The notes under the pieces were generated by a model, which had not been told where the DNA came from, searched no databases, and was given only the letters and a program-made list of their open reading frames with translations. Source: Homarus americanus (Eukaryota; Arthropoda; Malacostraca; Decapoda; Nephropidae). Taken from it: 64,000 bases of DNA. The stretch spans positions 4,340,132 to 4,404,131 of the forward strand of contig NW_024756914.1 of assembly GCF_018991925.1 (NCBI RefSeq), given 5' to 3'. Positions 31,598 to 41,870 of the stretch are shown here, piece after piece (position 1 is the first letter of the stretch; each line of letters opens with the position of its first letter). The translations under genes were made by a program, and so were the position numbers.

Positions 31598-31822
31598 TTG
31601 CCTCAGTAAGGAGGTTTCTTCAACGAATGTTACCTCAGTAAGAGGGTTTCTCCGCCGACGAGGTTACCTCAATGAGGTTACTTCAGTGTGGAGGTCACCT
31701 TCACCTCAACGTGGAAGTTACCTCCGTGAGGTTACCTCAGCGTTTTACCTCAGGGTGGAGGTTAGCTCAGCGCGGAGGTTACCTCAGCGCGGAGGTTACC
31801 AAGTGGAAGGTTACGACACAGC
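31598..31822. repeat. ~17-bp minisatellite GGTTACCTCAGCGCGGA
   Basis: About 12 copies. The last three are the most alike, and earlier ones vary (GGTTACCTCAGTAAGAG). Confidence 0.88.
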
Positions 31823-32385
31823 AGCAGTTGGTAACGGCGACTATTATCATGTCAACACTGGCTGGTTTATAGCCGGTGTCGCGAGCTAACATTAACCTGC
31901 AGTACAGTACACTGACACACATACTGACAACACTGCCTTAACACATAGTACAACACATCATAAACACACATTCTATGTAGGTCGTTACACGTGTGAGATA
32001 CAGTATGTACACATTTATACTTCACTACTGTCTGCACTGTGACGTGTATTAAAACTCTACTGCATATGTAACCTGACGCACATATTGTTGACTACATTAT
32101 GTACATGTATTTGTTATTATGTATTTATAAACATGTTCGTATATACTCTATCTTAATGTTCTGATGTGTTAGGGTGATGCAGTTATGTCTGGCTAGCACA
32201 GGTAAGGTAAATAAAGGTTAATTAAGGAGAGTTTAGCACCTGGTTAAGTTAGAAACAGTTGGTGTATTAACTTAGAAAATGTTAAATAATTACTTAGATC
32301 AGGTGAGTGTTAATGCGGTTAAGAGCTATTTCACTAGACTAAATAATACAGATATTTAAAAAAATATATTACCCCCTGTATTCAT
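31823..32385. other. Unique AT-rich segment, no gene
   Basis: Loose GTTAAGTTAGAAA and ACTGACACAC phrases. No convincing frame. Confidence 0.5.
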
Positions 32386-32757
32386 ATGCATTCATGACAG
32401 CACTGTGCATTCATGACAGTACTGTGCATTCATGACAGCACTGTGCATTCATGACAGTACTGTGCATTCATGACAGTACTGTGCATTCATGACAGTACTG
32501 TGCCTTTATAACTGTACTGTGTATTCAAAATCGTACTGTGCATTCACGACCGTACTGTGCATTCATAACTGTACTGTACATTAAGACTGTACTATGCATT
32601 GATGATCGTACTTTATCATGAAAGTATCGTAAACTTATGACCGTACTGTACATTCATGACCGTACTGTACACTCATGACCGTACTGTACATTCATGACCG
32701 TACTGTACATTCATGACCGCACTGTACACTCATGACCGTACTGTACATTCATGACTA
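32386..32757. repeat. 19-bp minisatellite GTGCATTCATGACAGTACT, ~19 copies
   Basis: Regular 19-bp spacing at the 5' end (32404, 32423, 32442), a degraded middle near 32510-32640, then a GTACATTCATGACCGTACT subtype. Confidence 0.94.
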
Positions 32758-33077
32758 TACGTAGGTGTGTATGTATCAACAAACAGCTGTGGTGGTAAGG
32801 AAGGACTGAAGCTGCCTTGTTTATATGCGTGACACCACCTGATATCACAACTAGTTATAATTGGTGATGTGACCCATCTGTTTACCTGTACTACCTCACT
32901 CCCATCTACCTGGCTGAAAAAAGGAGGGGGGGGGGGGTGTGTACTGACGGTGTTGTTGTTTGTGAGTGGTAGTGATGGTGTTAAGTGTTGTTATTGTTGT
33001 TGCTGGTGGTGTTGCATAGAGGGAGAGAAGAGAAATATAAAGAAAAAAGATAGAGAAAAGAAAGAGATAGAGAGAAC

Positions 33078-33105
<28 letters not shown>
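32758..33105. other. Unique sequence with poly-G, GTT and (GA)n
   Basis: G13 at 32926-32938, GTTGTTGTTTGTG near 32950-33005 and (GA)n at 33079-33102. No gene. Confidence 0.5.
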
Positions 33106-33108
<3 letters not shown>

Positions 33109-33205
33109 TTTGCAGGCAGGCAGCAGGCATTCCAGTCCTCGCGGATCGAAACTTTCACCCCGGGTCGCCAGGATCCAAACCTCACTACAGGGCGTTGAGA
33201 ATTTT
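33106..33205 (-). other. Possible tRNA-derived SINE fragment (weak)
   Basis: On the minus strand, GTTTCGATCC resembles a pol III B box (GGTTCGANTCC). TAGTGAGGTTTGG about 35 bp upstream loosely resembles an A box. I see no poly-A tail or target duplication. Confidence 0.15.
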
Positions 33206-33290
33206 TCCTGGTCTACCATTGAAAGAAGAGAGGCACTCCTATCTCTTCCTGTTATACACCTCTGACGATTAAAACCCTCAAGAAGGATAT

Positions 33291-33600
33291 AAACCACTAA
33301 TAAAAAAACCCGCAGAAATAAACCACTAACAAAACCCCACAGAAATAAACCTCATATGAAATACCATATATAAATAAACCACGACTAAAAGTCCTAATAA
33401 ACCCCTCATACAGAAATAAACCACTAATAAAACCCCACAGGCTACATAAATAAACCTCTCATAAACCCCCCATACAGAAATAAACAGCTAAACCCCATAT
33501 AAACCAGTAATAAAAAACCCCTCCAGAGAAATCAACATAAAAAAAACAGGTAGGTCAATATATCCAGGTATTTATCCAGGTAATTAGCCAGGTAAAAATT
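33291..33600. repeat. Degenerate ~28-bp repeat AATAAACCACTAATAAAACC
   Basis: AAATAAACCACTAATAAAACC recurs six to eight times, often with CCACAG or CATACAG. It is followed by CCAGGTA words at 33545-33600. Confidence 0.75.
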
Positions 33601-33801
33601 AATTGAAGGTGAACAAGAGGAAAGAACTTTACTTACACTTGTGGGGAAGAGACGAGACCGCACAGGAAAAGTTTACATTATCCCACCAGTAATTTTCCAT
33701 GTGTCACTTTTCAACCACTGTGACTTATTCTGTAAAAGAGAGAAAAAAGAAGAAATTAGATGAAATATATCAATAATAAGCAATGTAAAGTAAAGGGAAT
33801 A

Positions 33802-33949
33802 TTATAGTCAGTGTTTGCTTAACGTACGTGATGCATTTTTGACAACTTGTATGTTATTTGGATATTCGTTAACTGGATGATCGTTAACCGGATGATCGTT
33901 AACCGGATGATCGTTAAGCGGGTGTACGTTAAGTAAACACTGACCGTAA
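33802..33949. mobile_element. MITE: 148-bp element with ~26-bp terminal inverted repeats and TA flanks
   Basis: The left end contains GTCAGTGTTTGCTTAACG and the right end is the complement of GTCAGTGTTTACTTAACG. The arms match at 23 of 26 positions. The element is flanked on both sides by TA (33800-33801, 33950-33951), as for Tc1/mariner/pogo-type insertions. The interior has four 15-bp units CGTTAACCGGATGAT. No transposase; non-autonomous. The superfamily is inferred from TA and element size. Confidence 0.75.
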
Positions 33950-33951
33950 TA

Positions 33952-34224
33952 GAGTAATATATATATATATACCGCAGTAATATACCTTATTCTTAACATT
34001 ATTTATCACACATAACGAACATACAGTCAACTTTTACGATTTGGTAAGAAGTACAGATAATAAATTAACGAACCAACACGTGTCAAAACAAAAACTAAAA
34101 TCCTAATGTCAAAAACAAAATAAAAACACAAAATCCCACAAACCGACACAAAAACAAACCCCCCAAACTTTTAAAGAGTAAGAAAATACATGAAAAAATC
34201 CTGAAATGTACAAAAACGAGGTAA
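33952..34224. other. A/T-rich unique segment
   Basis: (TA)n at 33957-33970, then A-rich sequence. No gene. Confidence 0.55.
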
Positions 34225-34470
34225 TATATTAATTTACGGTACAGGTGTGAAGTTAATTACAGGTACAGGCGTGAATTAAATTACAGGTACCTGCGTGAAG
34301 TTAATTACAGGTACAGGCGTGAAGTTAATTACAGGTACAGGCGTGAATTAAATTACAAGTACCTGCATGAAGTTAATTACAGGTAGAGGCGAAACTTATT
34401 ACAGGTACAGGTGTAAAGTTAATTGAAGGTACCAGCGTGAAGTTAATTACAGGTACACGTGAAGAAATAC
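34225..34470. repeat. 24-bp minisatellite, ~10 copies
   Basis: AGGTACAGGCGTGAAGTTAA plus TTAC (24 bp), with spacing confirmed at 34261, 34285 and 34309. Subtypes are AGGTACCTGCGTG and GTGAATTAAATTAC. Confidence 0.94.
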
Positions 34471-34609
34471 AGGTACATAAACGTTTCAATCGCAGTCAAA
34501 TAATAAGCCAGGAGAGATATGCTGGAAGTGGTGATTTTTTTTCCCAGGCATCTTAGGTATTATCAGTTCTCAGTGCGGTGCAAGAGTCAATGCCGCAGTG
34601 ATAACATGA

Positions 34610-35095
34610 TAACAGTGCCAGTCATTAACAGCGCCAGTGCCAGCCATCAACAGTGAAAATACCATCCATCAACAGTGACATGACGAGCCATGAACAGTGA
34701 AATACATCCATCAACGGTGAAAATACCATCCATCAACAGTAACAGGACGAGCCATGAACAGTGAAATACATCCATTAATGGTGAAAATACCATCCATCAA
34801 CAGTGACATGACGAGCCATGAACAGTGAAATACATCCATTAACGGTGAAAATACCATCCATCAACAGTGACAGGACGAACCATGAACAGTGAAACACATC
34901 CATTAATGGTGAAAATACCATCCATCAACAGTAACAGGACGAGCCATGAACAGTGAAATACATCCATTAATGGTGAAAATACCATCCATCAACAGTAACA
35001 GGACGAGCCATGAACAGCCATCAACGGTGAAAATACCATCCATTAACGGTGACAGTGACAGACATTAACGGCGACAGTGACAACTATCAACAGTG
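34610..35095. repeat. 64-bp minisatellite, ~6 exact-period copies
   Basis: ACCATCCATCAACAGT occurs at 34661, 34725, 34789, 34853, 34917 and 34981, exactly 64 bp apart. Each 64-mer has three related sub-blocks ending in AACAGTGA/AACGGTGA. Flanking copies are degraded. Confidence 0.96.
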
Positions 35096-35182
35096 ACAGC
35101 ATGTTCCCCATCACCTGATAATGACACGCTTACGGCAGCTACACCCGACGAAGGTTCGACCCACTTACCTGTGATGGCGCTT

Positions 35183-35183
<1 letters not shown>
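35096..35183. other. Unique spacer with a minus-strand donor-like site
   Basis: The minus strand reads CAG|GTAAGT at 35171-35163, a perfect donor consensus, but upstream on that strand is the (GT)n tract. No exon is claimed. Confidence 0.2.

Positions 35184-35256
<73 letters not shown>
35184..35256. repeat. (AC)n microsatellite
   Basis: About 36 AC units. Confidence 0.97.
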
Positions 35257-35259
<3 letters not shown>

Positions 35260-35832
35260 GTAAAAGAGAGCTTATTGTATGTATTTTGTCCTCCTTAAAA
35301 GTGATTTATTATCGCATTGTCTGCTCCCCACCTGTTCTTGCTCCCTGTGTCAGCTAGCTCTATGGATGCTTCTCGTAACTGGCTGTCTGAATGACTAACA
35401 CACTGACCTGACTGATTCACTCACTCACCCAAGCACCGAATGAGTAACCTAACCAAACTTAACCTAACCATTAACAATTAAAGACAGTTATATAGTATAT
35501 TTTTATTTACAAATAATTAAATTAATTATATCATCTTCCATTAATCTCCTTATTGTATTTCTTTTCAATAAAATGAGTTATTAAAATTTATTAGTTATTT
35601 TGTAAACTATATATATATGCTTTATTGTCTTTCAATCTTATTAAAACTATATTAAAAATATATATATAATAATTTACTTTTTCCTTAATTTGCTAACAGG
35701 GAACTTCTACGTTTATCTCAATTGTTTATCTCACTCCTCTCTCTCACTCCCTCGCCTCACCTAAGAAAATATACTTCTTCGCCTTGACCAACACACGCAT
35801 GGCTTCACCTGTAAATACTTCCTGACCCGGCA
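35257..35832. other. AT-rich unique segment, no gene
   Basis: 35490-35690 is about 80% A/T by eye. A short CCTAA-like stretch lies at 35446-35470. Confidence 0.5.
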
Positions 35833-35833
35833 A

Positions 35834-35876
<43 letters not shown>

Positions 35877-35882
35877 TCTCTT
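35833..35882. repeat. (CT)n microsatellite
   Basis: About 22 CT units with a TTGT interruption. Confidence 0.95.
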
Positions 35883-35929
35883 TAACTCTAGTCTATGAAG
35901 TTGATCATTAACCTGTTACTATTCGCGGT

Positions 35930-36400
35930 CGCATCAGGAGGAAGGATGGAGGGAGGGGGAGGAAGAAAGAGGGTGAGAAGGAGGAGGGAAAAAAGAAGGA
36001 AAGGGATGGGGACCAGGGGAGTGAGGGGTAGAGGAGAGGGAGGTGAGTGGAAGGGGGTGCTAGAAGGAAGAGTGAGGGAAGATCCGATTTACAGGAGGTT
36101 TAGATAAATGCTTTTGGGAGGGAGTAGTAGAAGGGAAGAGAGATGTGGACGCAGGTAGGGGGGGAGAGGGACAGGGCGAAGGGAGAGGAGGTCTGGCGGT
36201 CGAAGGGAGACCTAGCCAGGAGGATGAGTCAAAGGGAAAGAGGGTAAGGGGAAGGGGGGTCAGGGGAAGGTCAGAGGGAGAGTCAGGGGGAAGGGTTAAA
36301 GGGAGGGCAGGTCGGGAAACGAGTCAAAGGGAAAGAGGGTAAGGGGAAAGGGTCAAAGGGAAGGCGGGTCAGGGGGGCGGGTCAGGGAAGGCAGGGGGGT
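35930..36400. repeat. Polypurine tract with GGTCAAAGGGAAAGAGGG repeat
   Basis: GGAGG-type purines, then GTCAGGGGAAGG and GTCAAAGGGAAAGAGGGTAA recur every 20-35 bp from 36200. Confidence 0.85.
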
Positions 36401-36479
36401 TAATTATCCTCATTAAGCATCATTAGCGGGGGAGTCTGTCTCCATCTAGCCAGATTATCTTAACATTGCATCAGCCTCG

Positions 36480-36605
36480 TGACCCCTGGCCCTGACCACC
36501 ACCACCCCTGGCCCTGCCCACCACTCCTTGGCCTTGGCCACCACCCGCTGGCCCATGCCACTACCTCCGGGCCATGCTTGTCATCCCCATGGCCTTGGCC
36601 ATGCT
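36480..36605. repeat. ~21-bp CCTGGCCCTGCCCACCACC minisatellite
   Basis: CTGGCCYTGNCCACCAC occurs about six times with spacing 18-24 bp. Confidence 0.83.
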
Positions 36606-36650
36606 AGTAAAACTGATTCACATGCTGGCTTAATGGTGTAACCGGTTGTG

Positions 36651-36652
<2 letters not shown>

Positions 36653-36692
<40 letters not shown>
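36653..36692. repeat. (GA)n microsatellite
   Basis: About 20 GA units. Confidence 0.97.
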
Positions 36693-36694
<2 letters not shown>

Positions 36695-37121
36695 CTGCAT
36701 AGAATTTTTCAACACAATAAACATAGATCGTATTACAATAACAACAACAACAAACAAAAAACCTAAACACGAACAAAACAAATAAAAATAAGTCACAACA
36801 CATAAACAAAAATCCCCCCCAAACAAAAGAGAAATAAAAGACCGGCCGTGATTTTGTTAAACATCAGGAACAACCGGACTAATAAAAAAAAAATATCAAA
36901 GCAGACGAGGATCAGCGCTAAGTAAGAGTTAATTACCCTTAATTACTCTATTAACCCGGTGGAACCCTTTGATAGAGGCTGACGATCTGTAAAATAACAC
37001 ACAAAAAATAACCCCAGCATTTGTAAATCACATTAAACCCCACGAGACAAACTGTAAATCACACTAATCTCGTGAGACATTTACAACACCTCGAGGAATA
37101 CTGTGTAAACAAATGTAAATA
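36693..37121. other. AT-rich unique segment
   Basis: TGTAAATCACATTAAACCCCACGAGACA is loosely duplicated at 37020-37085. No gene. Confidence 0.5.
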
Positions 37122-37123
37122 TA

Positions 37124-37333
37124 CAGCGTGATCCAAAAACCATACCTAAATTTTAAAGTATCAATCACTTCTTACCACCCTGTGTATTTATATATATAAT
37201 TTTTTTACATAACCCTCGTAAATACCACCTTGTTTACATAGAGGGAGATAAAAAAAGAACACCCAGATTATAATACAGATCCCTTTAAAAAAATAATAAT
37301 AATAATCGTGGGTATTCTTTTTAGATGACCCTG
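37124..37333. mobile_element. MITE: 210-bp element with imperfect terminal inverted repeats and TA flanks
   Basis: The left end reads CAGCGTGATCCAAAAACCAT and the right end is the complement of CAGGGTCATCTAAAAAGAAT. About 20 of 25 positions match, counting the TA. TA lies on both sides (37122-37123, 37334-37335). The interior is A/T-rich with no transposase. Size, ends and TA fit a non-autonomous Tc1/mariner-like element (inference). Confidence 0.7.
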
Positions 37334-37487
37334 TATGTCAACAAGGTGAGGGCAACAGGACTAAATCATGATGATCAGAGGGCGGCGGCATGTTTGTAAA
37401 TGTTTATTGCCATACCGAGACTATTATATTAAACGACCATAGTGTAAATCAGGCGATCCAGCTATTTTCAGGAGGCTGGCAGGAATC

Positions 37488-37748
<261 letters not shown>

Positions 37749-37784
37749 CCAGTCTCCCATAGAGCCAAAATTATGACTGACCTC

Positions 37785-37970
37785 CCTCCTTCCTTTCCTT
37801 ATATAGAGACACCTGCTCCTTCACCTCCCTCCCCTCCCTCCCTCCCTCCCCTCCCTCCCTTCCTTCCTTTCCTTATATAGACACACCTGCTCCTTCACCC
37901 TCCCTACCTCCCTTCCTTCCTTTCCTTATATAGAGACACCTGCTCCTTCACCCTCCCTTCCTCCCTCCTA
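37785..37970. repeat. C/T-rich repeat with CCTTATATAGAGACACCTGC, 3 copies
   Basis: TATATAG lies at 37800, 37874 and 37927. Each copy is followed by ACACCTGCTCCTTCACC and CCTCCC filler of variable length. Confidence 0.9.
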
Positions 37971-38079
37971 ACCTAACCAAAGCTACCGTGTTAAATGGCT
38001 TCCGTACAGGTATTAAGCCAGCCACGCCCCTCACTACAGTGGTCTGGGTTATACATTGTACTTATTCTATGGTGTATAC

Positions 38080-38236
<157 letters not shown>

Positions 38237-38324
38237 ATTTGGTAGGCGGTGTACATTATATACTGTTGGTGTACGGTGAAGACGAACATCATATTGTACT
38301 CAAGAGTGGGTGGAGTACAGTGTA

Positions 38325-38565
38325 AAAATGGGCGTGTGGGCGTGGGGGTACGGACGTGTCACAAGGGAAAGGTACAAAGTTGGTGGGCGTGAAAGATGTT
38401 AGTATTGGCGTGTGACGATACTCAGGTGTGTGTACAGGTATATGTGAGGAATGGGCGTGGGTAGGTATTGTGGGCGTACATGCGTGGTTGGTTAAGACTT
38501 AGTTACGTGCAGTGGGCGTGTTATTGAGTTGTGTGTAGTTGTGGGCGCGGGTGTGGGCGTGGCCT
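38325..38565. repeat. Degenerate GGGCGTG repeat
   Basis: GGGCGTG occurs about six times (near 38331, 38339, 38380, 38453, 38514, 38555), with GGCGTG/GGGCGTA variants between. Spacing is irregular. Confidence 0.65.
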
Positions 38566-38636
38566 TGTAGTGGTGCCTGAGAACGCAGTCTCCCTCCTCC
38601 ACCGTAACGGTACACCCCAGTAGCCTTGAGTCCCTA

Positions 38637-38785
38637 CCCCTCTCAACCCCCACACACACCACCCCAACACACACACCACAAACCACCCCACACACACCCC
38701 CAACACACCCCACACCCCCACACACACACCACCCTAACACACACACACCACCCCACACACACCCCCCAACACACACACACACACT
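38637..38785. repeat. CACACACACCACCCCAA repeat
   Basis: ACACACACCACCCC words repeat every 15-25 bp. The opposite strand is G/T-rich. Confidence 0.85.
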
Positions 38786-39314
38786 AACAAAAACTAAAAT
38801 TACTACAAAACTAAAATATTACTTTCAAAAAATACCGAAGATCTCATAGGAATATTTACGTAAAAATTTTCCAGGTGTCAAAAAACAATTAATAAACTCC
38901 CCCAAAAAGTATAAAAAAAAATTATAAGTTTTTAATTTCGACTTTACTGAATACGACAATCAGCAGAAATATGTAAATAATTAACACTGTATTCATATAT
39001 GTATTTAGTTGTATTTCCGTCATTTAATGTATTTTGCTGTATTTACGAACCAGTACTAAAAAAAACTAATAATTAATTTACTGCTAATGAAGGTTTACTT
39101 CAAGTTAGATAAACACATTAAACCATTCATGACAGGTAGTTAATGACTGTTCTATTAAACCCTATTAAACCAACTATTATTTTCGGGGGGGGGGGGTTAA
39201 TTAACTAGTCATCCGGTTAAATATAAGGAAATTTCATAATAATCAGATTAATTCACTCTGCTCGCTTAATTATTTAATAATATATAAATTTTAAGAGATA
39301 ATTAAAGAAATACA
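38786..39314. other. AT-rich unique segment, no gene
   Basis: G11 run at about 39186-39196; otherwise A/T-rich. Confidence 0.5.
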
Positions 39315-39670
39315 ATTATAGAGAGAGAGAGAGATGGAAGTTACAGATAGAGAGATAGATAGAGAAAGAAAGAAAGAAGTTAGTAAGAGATAGAGAAAAA
39401 GAAAGATAGGAGAGAGAGAGAGAGACAGAGAAAGACCACTATTCCACCCTCTCCCACGATTACAACATCTTAAGCAAAAGTTGTCAGATTGTCTCCAAAA
39501 CTTTTCCCCGAGACACAAGGAAGCGAAAGTACCAAGCCAGGATGAGACCGATAACTGAAGTGGTCAAGATAACGGATAAATAGAGGGAATAAGATAACTG
39601 ATAACTGAGCGTATAACTTTTATATATAAGAAAATGTTAAAAAAAATGGATGAAACAGAAAGGAAGGAAG

Positions 39671-39701
<31 letters not shown>

Positions 39702-39765
39702 AAATAAGGAGAAAGTGAAAGAAAGAGAAAAAGACAGACAGACAGACAGACAGATATAGATAAAG
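39315..39765. repeat. (GA)n/(GATA)n/(GAAA)n and (CAGA)n blocks
   Basis: 39320-39435 and 39655-39765 are GA, GATA, AAAG and CAGA words. The ~220 bp between are unique with no gene. Confidence 0.8.
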
Positions 39766-39838
39766 TAAACTCAACCAATGAATGCTTGCTGCCTGCTAAC
39801 AGTAACAGTGTGTTTGGTCAGGTATCCAAGCAAGGCGA

Positions 39839-39839
<1 letters not shown>

Positions 39840-39878
<39 letters not shown>
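39840..39878. repeat. (AC)n microsatellite
   Basis: About 19 CA units. Confidence 0.97.
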
Positions 39879-39879
<1 letters not shown>

Positions 39880-39984
39880 AGGAACCAACTCTTGAGTGTA
39901 CTCTATGTAAACTTAATTGTAAACACACCTAGAAACAACTACTGTATAGGTATGTTCAATGTAAAGTACAAGTAAACTTAAGGT

Positions 39985-40195
39985 TATTTTCAGTAAACCT
40001 CAGGTAAACACCAGGTAAACTCAAGGTAAACCCCAGGTAAACTCAAGGTAAACCCCAGGTAAACTCAAATTAACACCAGGTAAACTTAAATTAACACCAG
40101 GTAAACTCAAATTAACACCAGGTAAACTCAAGGTAAACACCAGGTCAACTCAAACTAACACCAGGTAAACTCATGTCAAGTCAACTCCAGGTAAA
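39985..40195. repeat. 11-bp/22-bp CAGGTAAACTC minisatellite
   Basis: CCAGGTAAACTCAAGGTAAACC repeats at 22 bp, for example 40033 and 40055. Variants use AAATTAACA. AGGTAAAC occurs at least 12 times, each copy resembling a 5' splice donor. Confidence 0.92.
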
Positions 40196-40266
40196 CAAAA
40201 ATTAGCACATACACTAAAGTTAACACCATCTATCTATTGCTTTCTATATCAATGTATCTCTACCTA

Positions 40267-40328
40267 TGTCTGTCTGTCTATCTGTCTGTCAAGTAATGAT
40301 GACAGCCTCTCTCTCTCTCTCTCTCTCG
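40267..40328. repeat. (CTGT)n and (CT)n
   Basis: CTGTCTGTCTATCTGTCTGTC, then (CT)10. Confidence 0.9.
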
Positions 40329-40554
40329 ACTGATACAAACGACCCCCACAATTCATTCAACTAAACAACAATTTAATGAGTGACAAGCGTGACAGATGTC
40401 CACCCATGACAAGTGCCTCCTGACAGGTGTTGGACTTGTCGCAGTTGCTGGCCATAGGATCGTCTCCCCACCCCCCCATCAAAAACACCTGTTGGGCTCC
40501 GATCCTACCTGACAAAACATATGGTCAAGTGTGTGTATTTGGTAACTAGTATCG

Positions 40555-40722
40555 GTCTTAAGGGGTAAAATCGTCGGTCTCAAAGGGTTAAACTATCGTC
40601 ATCCTCAAAGGGTTAAACCATCGTTATCCTCAAAGGGTTAAGCTATAGGTATCCTCTAAGGGTTAAATTATAGTCCTCCTAAAAGGGTTAAGCCATTGTC
40701 ATCCTCAAAGGGTAAAAAAAAA
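40555..40722. repeat. 25-bp minisatellite, ~7 copies
   Basis: AGGGTTAA lies at 40584, 40609, 40634, 40659 and 40684, with AGGGTAAA at 40709, exactly 25 bp apart. The unit adds RCYATYGTCATCCTCAA. Confidence 0.95.
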
Positions 40723-40904
40723 ACTGCAATAACCTTCCATCAACTGAATTAGTTCCAAACAGGTGTGCTAAGATTATTATTGGTTACTTACAGGTGTACT
40801 AAGTTGAGTATTGCAGGTGTATTATGTATTACAGGTGTAGAAAACTCAATATAAATAACTACGCATATGTAAAAGCTCAACATATCTGTAATAATACTCA
40901 ATAG

Positions 40905-40992
40905 CTGCCACACACCTGCTATCTAATGCCCCCCACACCTGCTATCTAATGCCCCCCCACACCTGCTATCTAATGCCCCCCCACACCTGCTA
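40905..40992. repeat. 24-bp minisatellite ACACCTGCTATCTAATGC + C-run
   Basis: Copies at 40912, 40935, 40959 and 40983. The C-run is 6 or 7 long, giving 23 or 24 bp. Confidence 0.94.
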
Positions 40993-41019
40993 TTTACCTA
41001 AGACAGCTCTCAAGAGCAG

Positions 41020-41090
41020 GCGTGGAGGGCGTGGAGGATGTGAAGGTGGCGTGGAGGGCGTGGAGGATGTGAAGGTGGCGTGGAAGAAAG
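41020..41090. repeat. 29-bp tandem duplication
   Basis: CGTGGAGGGCGTGGAGGATG at 41021 recurs at 41050, plus a partial third copy. Confidence 0.93.
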
Positions 41091-41161
41091 GAAGAGGAGG
41101 AGATTGATAAAAGAAGTGTGCATAAACGGGAAGAAGAGGACAGCGGAGGGAGGGAAGAAGG

Positions 41162-41188
41162 GGCAGACAGACAGACAGACAGACAGAC

Positions 41189-41222
<34 letters not shown>

Positions 41223-41340
41223 GTAGATAGATAGAAATAAGAAGAAGAATAAGAAGAAAGAAGAAACAGAAGAACATGAACAAAAAGAAGAAGAATGAAA
41301 GAAGGAAGAAGAAGAATGAAAGACAACCAAAACCACTAGA
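41162..41340. repeat. (CAGA)n(GATA)n and (AAG)n
   Basis: Seven CAGA units run into about ten GATA units (41166-41235), then AAGAAGAAG words to 41340. Confidence 0.93.
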
Positions 41341-41489
41341 AGGAAAGGTAGAAAAAAAGTGCGCACGTCAAGTAACTTTTATAAGTGTGAGAGGCCACTT
41401 GTTGCAAAGGAGTGATATACCTTGTAAGTGAGATAACTGTTACTTACAAAGGTGTGGGAAGCAGAGAGGTATTTGTAAGTAGTAAAGTG

Positions 41490-41520
41490 GGGTTAGGTTA
41501 GGATAGGTTAGGTTAGGCTA
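41490..41520 (+). repeat. Short TTAGG telomere-like tract
   Basis: About six GGTTA/GGATA units. Confidence 0.8.
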
Positions 41521-41551
41521 AGTGCATCTGAGTAAAATATTATTGTAGTAT

Positions 41552-41552
41552 G

Positions 41553-41605
<53 letters not shown>

Positions 41606-41606
41606 A
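41552..41606. repeat. (CT)n microsatellite
   Basis: About 26 CT units with one TT interruption. Confidence 0.96.
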
Positions 41607-41814
41607 TTCTGACGGTGGGTATGTGATTTGTAAGTGTCACATAATACTTAAGACGACAGGAAAGTCACTTATTATGAGGATAACATTACTTATAAACACT
41701 TCAACAACACCTACAGATCAAATGGCCAATTGCTACCAACTTAACTATCATACAGTACTGAGGATGTTACCATCATTGTCTTATAGAAGCTGAGCAAAGT
41801 AAAATGTTTTCTCT

Positions 41815-41870
41815 GTCAGTGAGTGAGTGAGTGAGTGAGTGAGCGAGTGAGAGAGAGAGTGAGCGAGTGT
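41815..41870. repeat. (GAGT)n microsatellite
   Basis: GTGAGTGAGTGAGTGAGCGAG. A short related stretch lies at 42002-42026. Confidence 0.92.

Noticed and set aside
35163..35171. Perfect minus-strand donor CAG|GTAAGT as evidence of an exon
   Set aside because: Only about 13 bp of unique sequence separates it from a (GT)n tract upstream on that strand. No plausible exon fits.
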